Below, one piece after another: positions 42,764 to 50,959 of a stretch of 64,000 nucleotides of DNA (the stretch's first letter is position 1; every line of letters starts with the position of its first letter). The stretch is from Elioraea tepidiphila DSM 17972 (GTDB lineage: Bacteria; Pseudomonadota; Alphaproteobacteria; Acetobacterales; Acetobacteraceae), in the NCBI RefSeq assembly GCF_000378465.1, contig NZ_KB899923.1, forward strand, positions 49,288 through 113,287, in the 5' to 3' direction. A program made the translations under genes and the position numbers. Below the pieces are notes generated by a model. The model searched no databases, had not been told where the DNA came from, and saw only the letters and a program-made list of their open reading frames with translations.

Positions 42764-44464
42764 TCAACGCAGGAAGGCGAAATCGACCCCCTCGTCGGCC
42801 TGGAGCACCTCGCGCTGCCAGAGCAGGTCCCAGCCGCGCGCGGCAGGGGCAGGGGGTGTCCAGGCCGCGCGGCGCGCGGCCAGCGTCGCCTCGTCCACCA
42901 GCAGGTCGAGCCGGCGCTCCTTCACCGACAGGCGGATGCGGTCGCCGTTCTGAACCAACGCCAGCGGGCCGCCCTCGGCCGCCTCGGGGGCGATGTGCAG
43001 CACGATCGTGCCGTAGGCGGTGCCGGACATACGCGCATCGCTGATGCGGATCATGTCCTTCACACCCGCCCGGGCGAGCTTTCGGGGGATCGGCAGGTAG
43101 CCCGCCTCTGGCATGCCGTAGCCCCCTTTCGGCCCGGCGTTCTTCAGCACCAGGATGTCGTTGGGCGTGACATCGAGGGCGGGGTCGTCGATGCGGGCCG
43201 CCATGTCCGGCAGGCTCTCGAACACCACCGCGCGCGCCTCGGTCTCGAACAGCGAGGGGTCGGCCGCGGCGCGCTTGAGGATGGCGCCGCGCGGGGCGAG
43301 CGACCCGAACAGCGCGACGAGCCCGCCCACAGGCGAGATCGGGGTGTCGAGCGGGCGGATCACCGCCGGGTCGGCGAAGCCCGCCGCGTCGCGCGCCAGC
43401 CGCTCGCCGAGCGTCTCGCCGGCGATGGTGGGGGTGTCGAGGTGCAGCAGCGGCTTGAGCCGGCGCAGCACCGCGCCCATCGCGCCGGCAGCGTGGAAGT
43501 CCTCCATGTAGCCCTGGCCCGTGGGCTTGAGGTCCACCAGCACGGGGGTCTCATCGGAGAGCGCGTTCAGGCGGTGCAGGTCGAGCGTGATCCCGGCGCG
43601 CCCCGCGATCGCGGCGAGATGCACGATCGCATTCGTCGAGCCCGAGAGCGCGAGCAGCACCCGGAGCGCGTTCTCGACGCTCTCCCTGGTGACGAGGGCG
43701 CGCGGGCGGATGGGGGTCTTCGCCGTGGCAAGCTGCACCGCGAGCGCGCCCGAGGCCTCGGCCGCGCGCATCCGGTCCGCGTGCACCGCCGGGATCGCCG
43801 CCGTGCCCGGCAGCAGGAAGCCGAGCGTCTCGGCGATGCAGGCCATCGTGCTCGCCGTGCCCATCACGCCGCAGGTGCCGGCGGTGGTGGCGAGATTGCC
43901 CTCGATCCGCTCGATCTGCGCCGCATCCACCTCGCCGGCGCGGAACTTGGCCCAGAAGCGGCGGCAATCGGTGCAGGCCGAGAGGCGCTCGCCCTCGAAC
44001 CGGGTCGCCATCATCGGCCCGCCGACCACCATCACCGCCGGCACATTGGCGCTGACAGCCGCCATCAGCTGCGCCGGCACGGTCTTGTCGCAGCCGCCGA
44101 GCAGCACCACCGCATCGAGCGGCTGGGCGCGCACCATCTCCTCGGTGTCGATCGCGGCGAGGTTGCGGTAGTACATCGAGCACGGGCTGAGCGAGGGCTC
44201 GCACACGCTGATGGTGGGGAACGGCAGGGGCAGCCCGCCGGCCGCCAGCACCCCGCGCTCCACCGCGCGGACGAGCTCGGGGAAGTGGCGGTGGCAGTTG
44301 TTCAGCCCCGAGCCCGTGTCGCAGATGCCGACCGTGGGGCGGGACAGCGCCTCGCGGCTCCAGCCCATCGACAGCATGAAGGACCGGCGCAGGTAGAGCG
44401 CCATGTCGCGGTCGCCGTAGTTGGAGGTGTTGCGGGCCAGCCCCTTGGGCGTGTCGTCGCTCAT
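42764..44464 (-). CDS. IlvD/Edd family dehydratase (probable sugar-acid dehydratase)
   Basis: A 566-residue Fe-S dehydratase of the IlvD/Edd family. Likely cluster cysteines are Cys57 (GSGLNNCHRHF), Cys125 (LLGGCDKTVP) and Cys198 (TTAGTCGVMGTASTM). The Mg-binding Lys is in GGCDK. The ACTDCRRFWAKFRAGEVD insert, the short N-terminus and the C-terminal AARRAAWTPP...RGWDLLWQREVLQADEGVDFAFL resemble L-arabonate/D-xylonate-type dehydratases rather than true IlvD. It therefore probably does not complete the ilvBHC pathway. Exact sugar acid unknown. Confidence 0.88.
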   Translation of the reverse strand: MSDDTPKGLARNTSNYGDRDMALYLRRSFMLSMGWSREALSRPTVGICDTGSGLNNCHRHFPELVRAVERGVLAAGGLPLPFPTISVCEPSLSPCSMYYRNLAAIDTEEMVRAQPLDAVVLLGGCDKTVPAQLMAAVSANVPAVMVVGGPMMATRFEGERLSACTDCRRFWAKFRAGEVDAAQIERIEGNLATTAGTCGVMGTASTMACIAETLGFLLPGTAAIPAVHADRMRAAEASGALAVQLATAKTPIRPRALVTRESVENALRVLLALSGSTNAIVHLAAIAGRAGITLDLHRLNALSDETPVLVDLKPTGQGYMEDFHAAGAMGAVLRRLKPLLHLDTPTIAGETLGERLARDAAGFADPAVIRPLDTPISPVGGLVALFGSLAPRGAILKRAAADPSLFETEARAVVFESLPDMAARIDDPALDVTPNDILVLKNAGPKGGYGMPEAGYLPIPRKLARAGVKDMIRISDARMSGTAYGTIVLHIAPEAAEGGPLALVQNGDRIRLSVKERRLDLLVDEATLAARRAAWTPPAPAARGWDLLWQREVLQADEGVDFAFLR

Positions 44465-44571
44465 GCGTCTCCCCTCGTTCCGCGCCGAGGCTAGGGCCCC
44501 GCGCGGCCGGCGGGAAGGGGGCCCGGCGCTTGCGGTATCCTGTTACCTCTCTCGGAAATCGCGCTTTCCGC

Positions 44572-44600
44572 TTGACCTTGCGGCCGATGCGCCGTATCAG
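44572..44600 (+). promoter_or_regulatory. Predicted strong promoter of rplM-rpsI
   Basis: TTGACC (44572-44577) and TATCAG (44595-44600) with the ideal 17-bp spacer, 41 bp upstream of the rplM ATG. It is the best sigma-70-type promoter in the window by spacing and match, as expected for a ribosomal-protein operon. Confidence 0.65.
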
Positions 44601-44641
44601 GCCGGCCTCGCGCGGGACGGTCCCGCCGGATGGTATCGGAC

Positions 44642-45109
44642 ATGATGAAGACCACACCCTCGCTGAAGCCGAGCCAGGTCCAGAAGACCTGGTGGCTGAT
44701 CGACGCCGACGGGCTGGTGCTCGGCCGCCTCGCCTCGCTGATCGCGATGCGCCTGCGCGGCAAGCACAAGGCCACCTTCACCCCGCATGTCGACTGCGGC
44801 GACCACGTCGTCGTGGTGAACGCCGAGAAGGTGCGGGTCACCGGCAACAAGGCCCAGGACAAGGTGTTCTACTGGCACACCGGCTATCCGGGCGGGATCA
44901 AGAGCCGCACGATCGCGCAGCGTCTCGGCTCGAAGCACCCCGAGCGCGTGATCGAGAAGGCGGTGGAGCGCATGATCACGCGCGGGCCCCTCGGGCGCCA
45001 GCAGATGCGCAACCTGCACGTCTATGCCGGCACGGCCCATCCGCATGAGGGCCAGTCGCCGAAGCCGCTCGATGTCGCGGCGATGAACCGCAAGAACAAG
45101 GTGGCGTGA
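44642..45109 (+). CDS. rplM: Ribosomal protein L13
   Basis: A 155-residue L13 of the 50S subunit. It contains [48 protein letters not shown] and the C-terminal [22 protein letters not shown] block. ATGATG gives two possible starts one codon apart. Two bases separate its stop from the rpsI ATG. Confidence 0.98.
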   Translation: MMKTTPSLKPSQVQKTWWLIDADGLVLGRLASLIAMRLRGKHKATFTPHVDCGDHVVVVNAEKVRVTGNKAQDKVFYWHTGYPGGIKSRTIAQRLGSKHPERVIEKAVERMITRGPLGRQQMRNLHVYAGTAHPHEGQSPKPLDVAAMNRKNKVA

Positions 45110-45111
45110 GC

Positions 45112-45612
45112 ATGAGCGCAGAAGCGGGTCGCGAGACCGTCCGTTCGCTGGCCGACCTGAAGGATCTCGGGGTCGCCGGCACCGTCGCCGCCGAGGCGCC
45201 GAAGCGCGAGCCGAAGCGCGACGCCCAGGGCCGCGCCTACGCCACCGGCCGCCGCAAGGACGCGGTGGCGCGCGTGTGGGTGAAGCCCGGCAGCGGCAAG
45301 TACGAGATCAACGGCCGCACGGCCGAGCAGTACTTCGCCCGGCCGGTGCTGCGCATGCTGATCGCGCAGCCTTTCCTGGTGGCCGATCGCTACAACCAGT
45401 TCGACGTCTACTGCACGGTGGTCGGCGGCGGTCTCTCGGGCCAGGCGGGCGCGGTGCGGCACGGCATCAGCCGCGCGCTGGTGAACTACGAGCCGGACCT
45501 GCGCAAGATCCTGAAGTCGGCGGGGTTCCTGACGCGCGATCCGCGCGTGGTGGAGCGCAAGAAGTACGGCCGCGCCAAGGCCCGACGCAGCTTCCAGTTC
45601 TCGAAGCGCTGA
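45112..45612 (+). CDS. rpsI: Ribosomal protein S9
   Basis: A 166-residue S9. The first 40 residues form a charged extension often seen in alphaproteobacteria (LADLKDLG...). The core follows: [33 protein letters not shown], then [22 protein letters not shown] and the conserved end [17 protein letters not shown], whose C-terminal SKR reaches the ribosomal P-site tRNA. Confidence 0.98.
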   Translation: MSAEAGRETVRSLADLKDLGVAGTVAAEAPKREPKRDAQGRAYATGRRKDAVARVWVKPGSGKYEINGRTAEQYFARPVLRMLIAQPFLVADRYNQFDVYCTVVGGGLSGQAGAVRHGISRALVNYEPDLRKILKSAGFLTRDPRVVERKKYGRAKARRSFQFSKR

Positions 45613-45736
45613 GGCGCCGCGCCCGGACACGACGCTGCAACAGAGACATGCAGGATGGGGGCGGAGCCGCAAGGTTCCGCCCCTCTTGCTTTCCGGGGCA
45701 TCCCGCCCCGACAGTGGGGTCACGAAGGAGAACGCC

Positions 45737-46675
45737 ATGGACCCGATCCGCGTGTTCATCGACGGCGAAGCCGGCACCACCGGGCTTCAGATCCGCGAGC
45801 GGATCGCGGGCCGACGCGAGATCGCGCTGATCCAGGTCGATCCCGCCCGACGCAAGGACCCGGCCGCGCGCGCGGCCGCGATGGCCGAGGCCGATGTCGC
45901 CGTGCTGTGCCTGCCCGATGAGGCCGCGCGCGAGGCCGTCGCGCTCGCCGCCGGGCTGCCGAACGGGGGCCCGCGCATTCTCGATGCCTCGACCGCGCAT
46001 CGCGTGGCCGAGGGTTGGGTGTACGGCTTCCCGGAACTCGCGCCCGACCAGCCCGCGCTGATCCGCGCGGCGAAGCGTGTGGCCAATCCCGGCTGCTATC
46101 CGACGGGGGCGATCGCGCTGATCCGTCCGCTGGTCGATGCCGGGCTGCTGCCGCGCGACTATCCGGTCACGATCAATGCCGTCTCCGGCTATTCCGGTGG
46201 CGGCAGGTCGATGATCGAGGCGTACGAGGGCGGCACCGCGCCCGCTTTCGAGCTCTATGCGCTGACGCTCGAGCACAAGCACCTGCCCGAGACCGTGCGC
46301 TACACGGGGCTCACGCGCCGGCCGATCTTCGTGCCCTCGGTCGGCAATTTCCGTCAGGGCATGCTGGTCAGCGTGCCGCTGCATCTCGACACGCTGCCTG
46401 GTGCACCGAAGGCGGCGGACCTCGAGGCCGCGCTGGTCGCGCGCTACGCCGGCTGCGAGTACGTGACCGTGGTTCCGGCGCAGGGCGCGACGCAGCTCGA
46501 ACCGCAGGCGCTGAACGGCACCAACCTGCTGGAGCTGCGCGTGTTCGCCAACGAGGCGCGGCGGCACGCGGTGCTGGTGGCGCGGCTGGACAATCTCGGC
46601 AAGGGCGCCTCGGGTGCGGCGGTGCAGAACATCGAAGTGATGTTCGGGCTGACGCAGGCAAGAAAAGCAGCATAG
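45737..46675 (+). CDS. argC: N-acetyl-gamma-glutamyl-phosphate reductase (type 2)
   Basis: A 312-residue ArgC of the shorter type 2 group, which reduces N-acetylglutamyl phosphate in arginine synthesis. The NAD(P) motif is [15 protein letters not shown], the catalytic Cys is Cys120 in [17 protein letters not shown], and [15 protein letters not shown] and EHKHLPET are family blocks. The ATG ([10 protein letters not shown]) follows GAAGGAGAA. It lies 124 bp after rpsI, a neighbourhood common in alphaproteobacteria. Confidence 0.95.
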   Translation: MDPIRVFIDGEAGTTGLQIRERIAGRREIALIQVDPARRKDPAARAAAMAEADVAVLCLPDEAAREAVALAAGLPNGGPRILDASTAHRVAEGWVYGFPELAPDQPALIRAAKRVANPGCYPTGAIALIRPLVDAGLLPRDYPVTINAVSGYSGGGRSMIEAYEGGTAPAFELYALTLEHKHLPETVRYTGLTRRPIFVPSVGNFRQGMLVSVPLHLDTLPGAPKAADLEAALVARYAGCEYVTVVPAQGATQLEPQALNGTNLLELRVFANEARRHAVLVARLDNLGKGASGAAVQNIEVMFGLTQARKAA

Positions 46676-46677
46676 AC

Positions 46678-46700
46678 CCGGGGGGCCATTGGCCCCCCGG
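46678..46700. other. Long GC palindrome after argC
   Basis: CCGGGGGGCCA and TGGCCCCCCGG are perfect 11-bp arms around one T, starting 2 bp after the argC stop. In RNA the centre would open to a loop. No T-run follows. A transcription end or mRNA-stabilising stem is possible. Confidence 0.45.
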
Positions 46701-46760
46701 ACCCCCCGCTAGGGCGCCCCTCCCGTTGGTCGGGCCGCGGGCGCAATCTCCGCAGGGGGT

Positions 46761-46785
46761 TTGGGGGACCAGCGTGGTCCCCCAA
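46761..46785. other. Perfect hairpin just upstream of the gamma carbonic anhydrase gene
   Basis: TTGGGGGACCA and TGGTCCCCCAA are 11-bp arms around GCG. The stem ends 16 nt before the ATG, just in front of the TGGAGA ribosome site, so it is placed to affect translation start or to end read-through from argC. Confidence 0.5.
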
Positions 46786-46801
46786 TACTTTGGAGAACTT
46801 G

Positions 46802-47353
46802 ATGCAAGCCCCCCTCTACCCCTTCCGCGGCATCACCCCCACGGTGCACGACACCGCCTGGATCGCCCCCACCGCCGCCGTAATCGGCGACGTACACATC
46901 GGCGAGGGCACCGGCATCTGGTTCCACTGCGTCATCCGCGGCGACGTCAACATCGTCCGCATCGGCGCGCGCACCAACATCCAGGACTGCACGCTGATCC
47001 ACGTGAACCGCGAGAAGTTCCCCTGCCTGATCGGCGACGACGTCACGGTCGGGCACATGGCCATCATCCACGCCTGCACGCTGAAAAACCGCGCCTTCGT
47101 CGGCATGGGGGCGATCGTGCTCGACGGCGCGGTGATCGAGGAGGGCGGCATGCTCGCCGCCGGGGCGGTGCTGACGCCGGGCAAGGTGATCCCGCCGGGT
47201 GAGCTCTGGGCCGGCGCGCCGGCGCAGTTCATGCGCAAGCTCGACAAGCCGGGCGACCGGTTCTTCGAGCACACCGCCCCGCACTACGCGACCCTTGCCG
47301 CCGAGTACCGGCGCGAGTACCGCGCCCTCGCCCTCTCGCGCGCCGCGGAATGA
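46802..47353 (+). CDS. Gamma carbonic anhydrase family protein
   Basis: A 183-residue left-handed beta-helix protein. Hexapeptide repeats run from TAWIAPTAAVIGDVHIGEGTGIW to VLDGAVIEEGGMLAAGAVLTPG. The metal histidines lie in DCTLIHVN and VGHMAIIHACTL. The end RKLDKPGDRFFEHTAPHYATLAAEYRREY is typical of YrdA/PaaY-like gamma-CAs. Catalytic carbonic anhydrase activity is not certain for this branch. The TGA overlaps the next ATG. Confidence 0.92.
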   Translation: MQAPLYPFRGITPTVHDTAWIAPTAAVIGDVHIGEGTGIWFHCVIRGDVNIVRIGARTNIQDCTLIHVNREKFPCLIGDDVTVGHMAIIHACTLKNRAFVGMGAIVLDGAVIEEGGMLAAGAVLTPGKVIPPGELWAGAPAQFMRKLDKPGDRFFEHTAPHYATLAAEYRREYRALALSRAAE

Positions 47354-47892
47354 TCCCCCGCCGGATCGCTCTCGTCGGCGCGCTCGCCCTCGCAGCCTGT
47401 GACGGAGGCCCCGTGGAAACCGTGCAGATTCCCCCCGGCGCGCTGCCGGGCACCGGCGGGACGCTGTTCCAGGCGAGCGAGACCGCGCATCACATGCTCG
47501 TCGCCCGGCCGGACCAGCTCATGGACCAGCCCGCCAACGCGGCCTATGCGCTGCTGCTCTACGAGATCGCCACCGTCGAGGCCTCCTCGGGCCGCCTGTC
47601 GGATCAGTGGCCTGGGCGGCTGATGCGCGAGGCGCGGCCCGCGGTGCGCGCGGCCGCCGGCCTCGCCTCGGAGGCGACGGCGCAGCAGGTGGTGGACGCC
47701 CTCTGGGCGGCCTCGCAGGCGCTGCGCCGCAACGACGAGCCGGGCGCGCGCGCCGCCCTCGTGCCGCCGGCCGCGCTCCAGACCGAGATCGCGCGCGACC
47801 GGCTGCAACGCTACACGCTGCCGAGCCAGGGCGTGCGCGCGCTGCGCGAGCTGAGGCTCGCCCTCGAGCGCGAAGCGGGCCCGACGCCGTGA
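47350..47892 (+). CDS. Hypothetical lipoprotein
   Basis: A 180-residue protein with a short signal sequence and lipobox LAAC (Cys17). The mature part is helical (ASETAHHMLVARPDQLMDQPANAAYALLLYEIATVEASSGRLSD...). No family recognised. It is translationally coupled to the carbonic anhydrase gene by an ATGA overlap and converges on phaC with 16 bp between stops. Confidence 0.7.
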   Translation: MIPRRIALVGALALAACDGGPVETVQIPPGALPGTGGTLFQASETAHHMLVARPDQLMDQPANAAYALLLYEIATVEASSGRLSDQWPGRLMREARPAVRAAAGLASEATAQQVVDALWAASQALRRNDEPGARAALVPPAALQTEIARDRLQRYTLPSQGVRALRELRLALEREAGPTP

Positions 47893-47908
47893 GCGGCGGG
47901 ACGGCCCG

Positions 47909-49705
47909 CTACTGCGCCGTCACCTTGACGTAGCTGCCCGGAGCGGGCTCGATCACCGCGAGCTTGCCGTCACCCGGCACCCGTGCATCGACCTTCGCCT
48001 TCGACAGCGACGCGACCCAGCGCTGCCAGTCCGGCCACCAGCTGCCGGCGAGCTCGGTCGCGCCGACCAGCCAGGCGTCGGGATCGGGCGGCAGGTCGGT
48101 GTTGACCCAGTGGCTGTACTTGCCGGCATCGGGCGGGTTCACCACCCCGGCGATGTGGCCCGAGGCGGCGAGCACGAAGCGCTTGCGGCCGGCGTAGAGA
48201 TGTGTGGCCTTGTAGCACGCCTTCCAGGGCGCGATGTGGTCCTCGCGCGTCGCCAGGATGTAGGTGGGCACGCTGATGCGCCCGAGATCGATCGGCGTGC
48301 CGGCGAGCGTGATCCCGCCGGGCTGCGACAGCCGGTTCTCCTGGTACATCCGGCGCAGGTAGAAGCTGTGCATCGCCGCGGGCATGCGCGTGCTGTCGCT
48401 GTTCCAGTACAGCAGGTCGAACGGGAACGGCTCCTGCCCGAGCAGGTAGTTGTTCACCACGAACGACCAGATCAGGTCGTTGGCGCGCAGCATGTTGAAG
48501 GTCGCGGCCATCTCGCTGCCGTCGAGATAGCCCCGTCGCTGCATGCTCTCCTCGAGCGCCTTGAGCTGCTCCTCGTCGATGAACACCGTGAGCTCGCCGG
48601 CCTCGGCGAAATCGACCAGCGTGGTGAAGAAGGTCGCCGCCCTGATGCGGGTATCGTCCTTCGCCGCCATGTGGGAGAGCGTGCAGGCGAGCAGCGTGCC
48701 GCCCAGGCAGTAGCCGATCGCGTTCACCTCGCGCTCGCCGGTCGCTTGTTCGATCGCCTCCAGCGCGGCGAGCGGACCCTCCAGCATGTAGTCCTCGAAG
48801 CTCTTCTCGGCGAGCCGCTCGTCCGGGTTGACCCAGGAGATCATGAACACCGTGTGGCCCTGCGCCACCGCCCAGCGCACGAAGCTGTTCTTCGGGCGCA
48901 GATCGAGGATGTAGTACTTGTTGATCCAGGGCGGAACGATCAGCAGCGGCCGCTTCAGTACGGTCTCGGTCGAGGGCGCGTACTGGATGAGCTGGATCAG
49001 GTCGTTCTGGTAGATCACCGAACCCGGCGTGGTGGCGATGTTCTCGCCCACCTTGAACGCCTCGTAGTCGGTCATCTTGATGTGCAGCTTGCCCTTGCCG
49101 CGTTCGAGGTCGGCGAGCAGGTTGTTCAGCCCGCGCACCAGGTTCTCGCCGCCGGTCTCGACCGTGCGGCGCAGCACCTCGGGGTTGGTCAGCAGGAAGT
49201 TGGTGGGGGCCAGCGCATCGACGAACTGGCGGGCGTAGAAGTCGAGCTTCTGCGCGGTCTTGTCGTCCAGCCCGTCGACATCCTTCACCACGTTCTGCAC
49301 GTAGCGCGCCGAGAGCAGGTAGGACTGCTTGATGAAGTCGAAGACCTCGTTCTCGTGCCAGTCCTCGTGCTTGAAGCGCCGGTCGCCGGGCGGCGGCGCC
49401 ACCACGGGGGCGGGGGTCTCGCCCATCAGCCGCCGCGCGGTGTTCTGCCACAGCAGCATGTAGTCCTGCCAGAACGACATCTGGGCCTGCACGAGCTTGG
49501 CCGGATTCGCCATCATCCGCGCGGTCATCTCGAGGAACGCGCTGCCGATGTTGAGCGGGTCGAGGCCGGGCACGCGGGCATCGCCCTGGCGCTTGAGGAA
49601 CTCCATCACGATCCGCTGGCTGCGGCTCGCGATGTCGGCCATGTTGCGCGAGAGGAGGGTGGGGTCAGGCATCCTGAAGGCCTGGCCGGCCTTGTCCTCT
49701 GCCAT
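47909..49705 (-). CDS. phaC: Class I poly(3-hydroxyalkanoate) synthase
   Basis: A 598-residue class I PHA synthase, which polymerises hydroxyacyl-CoA to storage polyester on granules. The lipase-like box is GYCLGGT with the nucleophile Cys; the acid lies in ATREDHIAPWKACYKATHL, and the general-base His in LAASGHIAGVVNPP. WINKYYILDLRPKNSFVRWAVAQGHTVFMISWVNPD is a family block. phaA, phaB and phasin genes are not in the window. It diverges from the OmpA-like lipoprotein gene across 42 bp. Confidence 0.96.
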   Translation of the reverse strand: MAEDKAGQAFRMPDPTLLSRNMADIASRSQRIVMEFLKRQGDARVPGLDPLNIGSAFLEMTARMMANPAKLVQAQMSFWQDYMLLWQNTARRLMGETPAPVVAPPPGDRRFKHEDWHENEVFDFIKQSYLLSARYVQNVVKDVDGLDDKTAQKLDFYARQFVDALAPTNFLLTNPEVLRRTVETGGENLVRGLNNLLADLERGKGKLHIKMTDYEAFKVGENIATTPGSVIYQNDLIQLIQYAPSTETVLKRPLLIVPPWINKYYILDLRPKNSFVRWAVAQGHTVFMISWVNPDERLAEKSFEDYMLEGPLAALEAIEQATGEREVNAIGYCLGGTLLACTLSHMAAKDDTRIRAATFFTTLVDFAEAGELTVFIDEEQLKALEESMQRRGYLDGSEMAATFNMLRANDLIWSFVVNNYLLGQEPFPFDLLYWNSDSTRMPAAMHSFYLRRMYQENRLSQPGGITLAGTPIDLGRISVPTYILATREDHIAPWKACYKATHLYAGRKRFVLAASGHIAGVVNPPDAGKYSHWVNTDLPPDPDAWLVGATELAGSWWPDWQRWVASLSKAKVDARVPGDGKLAVIEPAPGSYVKVTAQ

Positions 49706-49747
49706 GAATCGGGCGTCCTTTCGGCGTCGGGCGCGGGAGGAGGGAAA

Positions 49748-50899
49748 ATGTGCGCGGACCCTAGTGCGCCGGGCAGGGGGGATCAAGCGAAGCGGCGGGT
49801 TTGCGGCCGCGCGTGGGGAGCATGTCTCGCCCTGCTGATGCTCGCCGCGTGCGGGCCGAGCGCCAATCCGCTGGAGTGGGCGCGCACCGCCGTGGGCCGC
49901 GCCCCGACGGCCGAGCTGCCGCCGGTTCCGGGTGCGGATCGGCCCTATCCGAACCTGGGCACGGTGCCCGAACGCCCGGTGCCGCCCACGCCCGAGGAGC
50001 GCCGGCGCATCGCCGATGCGCTGGTCGCCGACCGCGAGAACGCGCGCCATGCCGGGCCGCCGGTGATGCCGGCGCCGGTCGGCGTCACCCCGCCGCCGGC
50101 GCCGGCGGGCTCGCCGCTCACCGCCCCCGCCGCGACACCGCTCGGCGCCACTGAGGACGGTGCCGCGGTCCCCGGCATGGTCGCGCCGCTGGTGCCTCTG
50201 CCCGCGCCGCAACCGCCGCCGATCGCCGGAGCGCCCCGGCCTGCCGGGACGGCCGAGCCCGCGCCGGCAGCGCCCCCGGCGGCGCCCGAGCCGCGCGCGG
50301 ACGCCGTCCCGCCACCACCCCCGGCCCGCGCCCCGGAGCCGGTGCAGGCTGCGGCGCTGGCGCCGCCGCCGGCCGCGGCACCCGCCGCCGCACCCGTTCC
50401 CGCTGCTGCGGCCCCCCCCGCCGCGCCTGTCCCGGCAGCCGCAGCGTCCGCCGCCGCACCCGCCCCCGCCGCCACACCTGCCCCCGCCGCCGCGACCCCC
50501 CCCGCCGCGCCTGTCCCGGCAGCCGCGCCGCCGCCCCCCGACCCTTCCGTGGTCGTGGACCGCACGGCGCTGCCGCCGCCGCGCGCGACGCCCGCGGTGA
50601 CACTGCCGGCGGGGCAGGGGGCGGCGCTCGCCTTCGCGCCGGGCTCGGCCACGCTGCCGGCGGAGGCACGCGCGGTGGTGGCACGCTTCGCCGCCGGCCG
50701 CGGCGGCGCGGTCGTGCGCGTGACCGGCTTCCGCGACAGCGCGGGCGGCGATCTGGGGCTCGCCCTCGCGCGCGCCCAGGCGGTGGCGCAGGCGCTGCGC
50801 AGCGCCGGCACGCCCGCCGAGGCGATCGAGCTCGCCGCCGAGCCGCGCCCGGGCCCGGCCGGTCGCGGTGCGGAGATGCGGCTGGTATATTCGCCGTGA
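49748..50899 (+). CDS. Pro/Ala-rich lipoprotein with OmpA-like C-terminal domain
   Basis: A 383-residue protein with a lipobox (LAAC, Cys35) after an unusually long basic signal region. The first part of the mature chain (ANPLEWARTAVGRAPTAELPPVPGADRPYPNLGTVPERP) is followed by a long, very low-complexity Pro/Ala/Val linker (about residues 120-285). The C-terminal about 90 residues (ALAFAPGSATLPAEARAVVARF... DLGLALARAQAVAQAL) resemble an OmpA peptidoglycan-associating domain with the conserved Asp and Arg, but weakly. The start follows GGAGGAGGG. It probably links outer membrane and wall. Confidence 0.75.
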   Translation: MCADPSAPGRGDQAKRRVCGRAWGACLALLMLAACGPSANPLEWARTAVGRAPTAELPPVPGADRPYPNLGTVPERPVPPTPEERRRIADALVADRENARHAGPPVMPAPVGVTPPPAPAGSPLTAPAATPLGATEDGAAVPGMVAPLVPLPAPQPPPIAGAPRPAGTAEPAPAAPPAAPEPRADAVPPPPPARAPEPVQAAALAPPPAAAPAAAPVPAAAAPPAAPVPAAAASAAAPAPAATPAPAAATPPAAPVPAAAPPPPDPSVVVDRTALPPPRATPAVTLPAGQGAALAFAPGSATLPAEARAVVARFAAGRGGAVVRVTGFRDSAGGDLGLALARAQAVAQALRSAGTPAEAIELAAEPRPGPAGRGAEMRLVYSP

Positions 50900-50959
50900 T
50901 TGACGACTCCGCCCGGACATGCGCCTAAGCCGCCCCACGCCATCGCCCGGACCCGCCGA

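Noticed and set aside
42764..44464. ilvD (dihydroxyacid dehydratase) to complete the ilv pathway
   Set aside because: The insert ACTDCRRFWAKFRAGEVD and the C-terminal region fit sugar-acid dehydratases better, and it is not near ilvBHC.
44465..44571. Extra gene or riboswitch in the gap before rplM
   Set aside because: Only the predicted promoter was supported; no conserved frame or structured RNA was evident in the 177-bp gap.
50340..50540. CRISPR-like or satellite repeat
   Set aside because: The repetition is codon-level Pro/Ala low complexity inside the lipoprotein gene, with no regular spacers.
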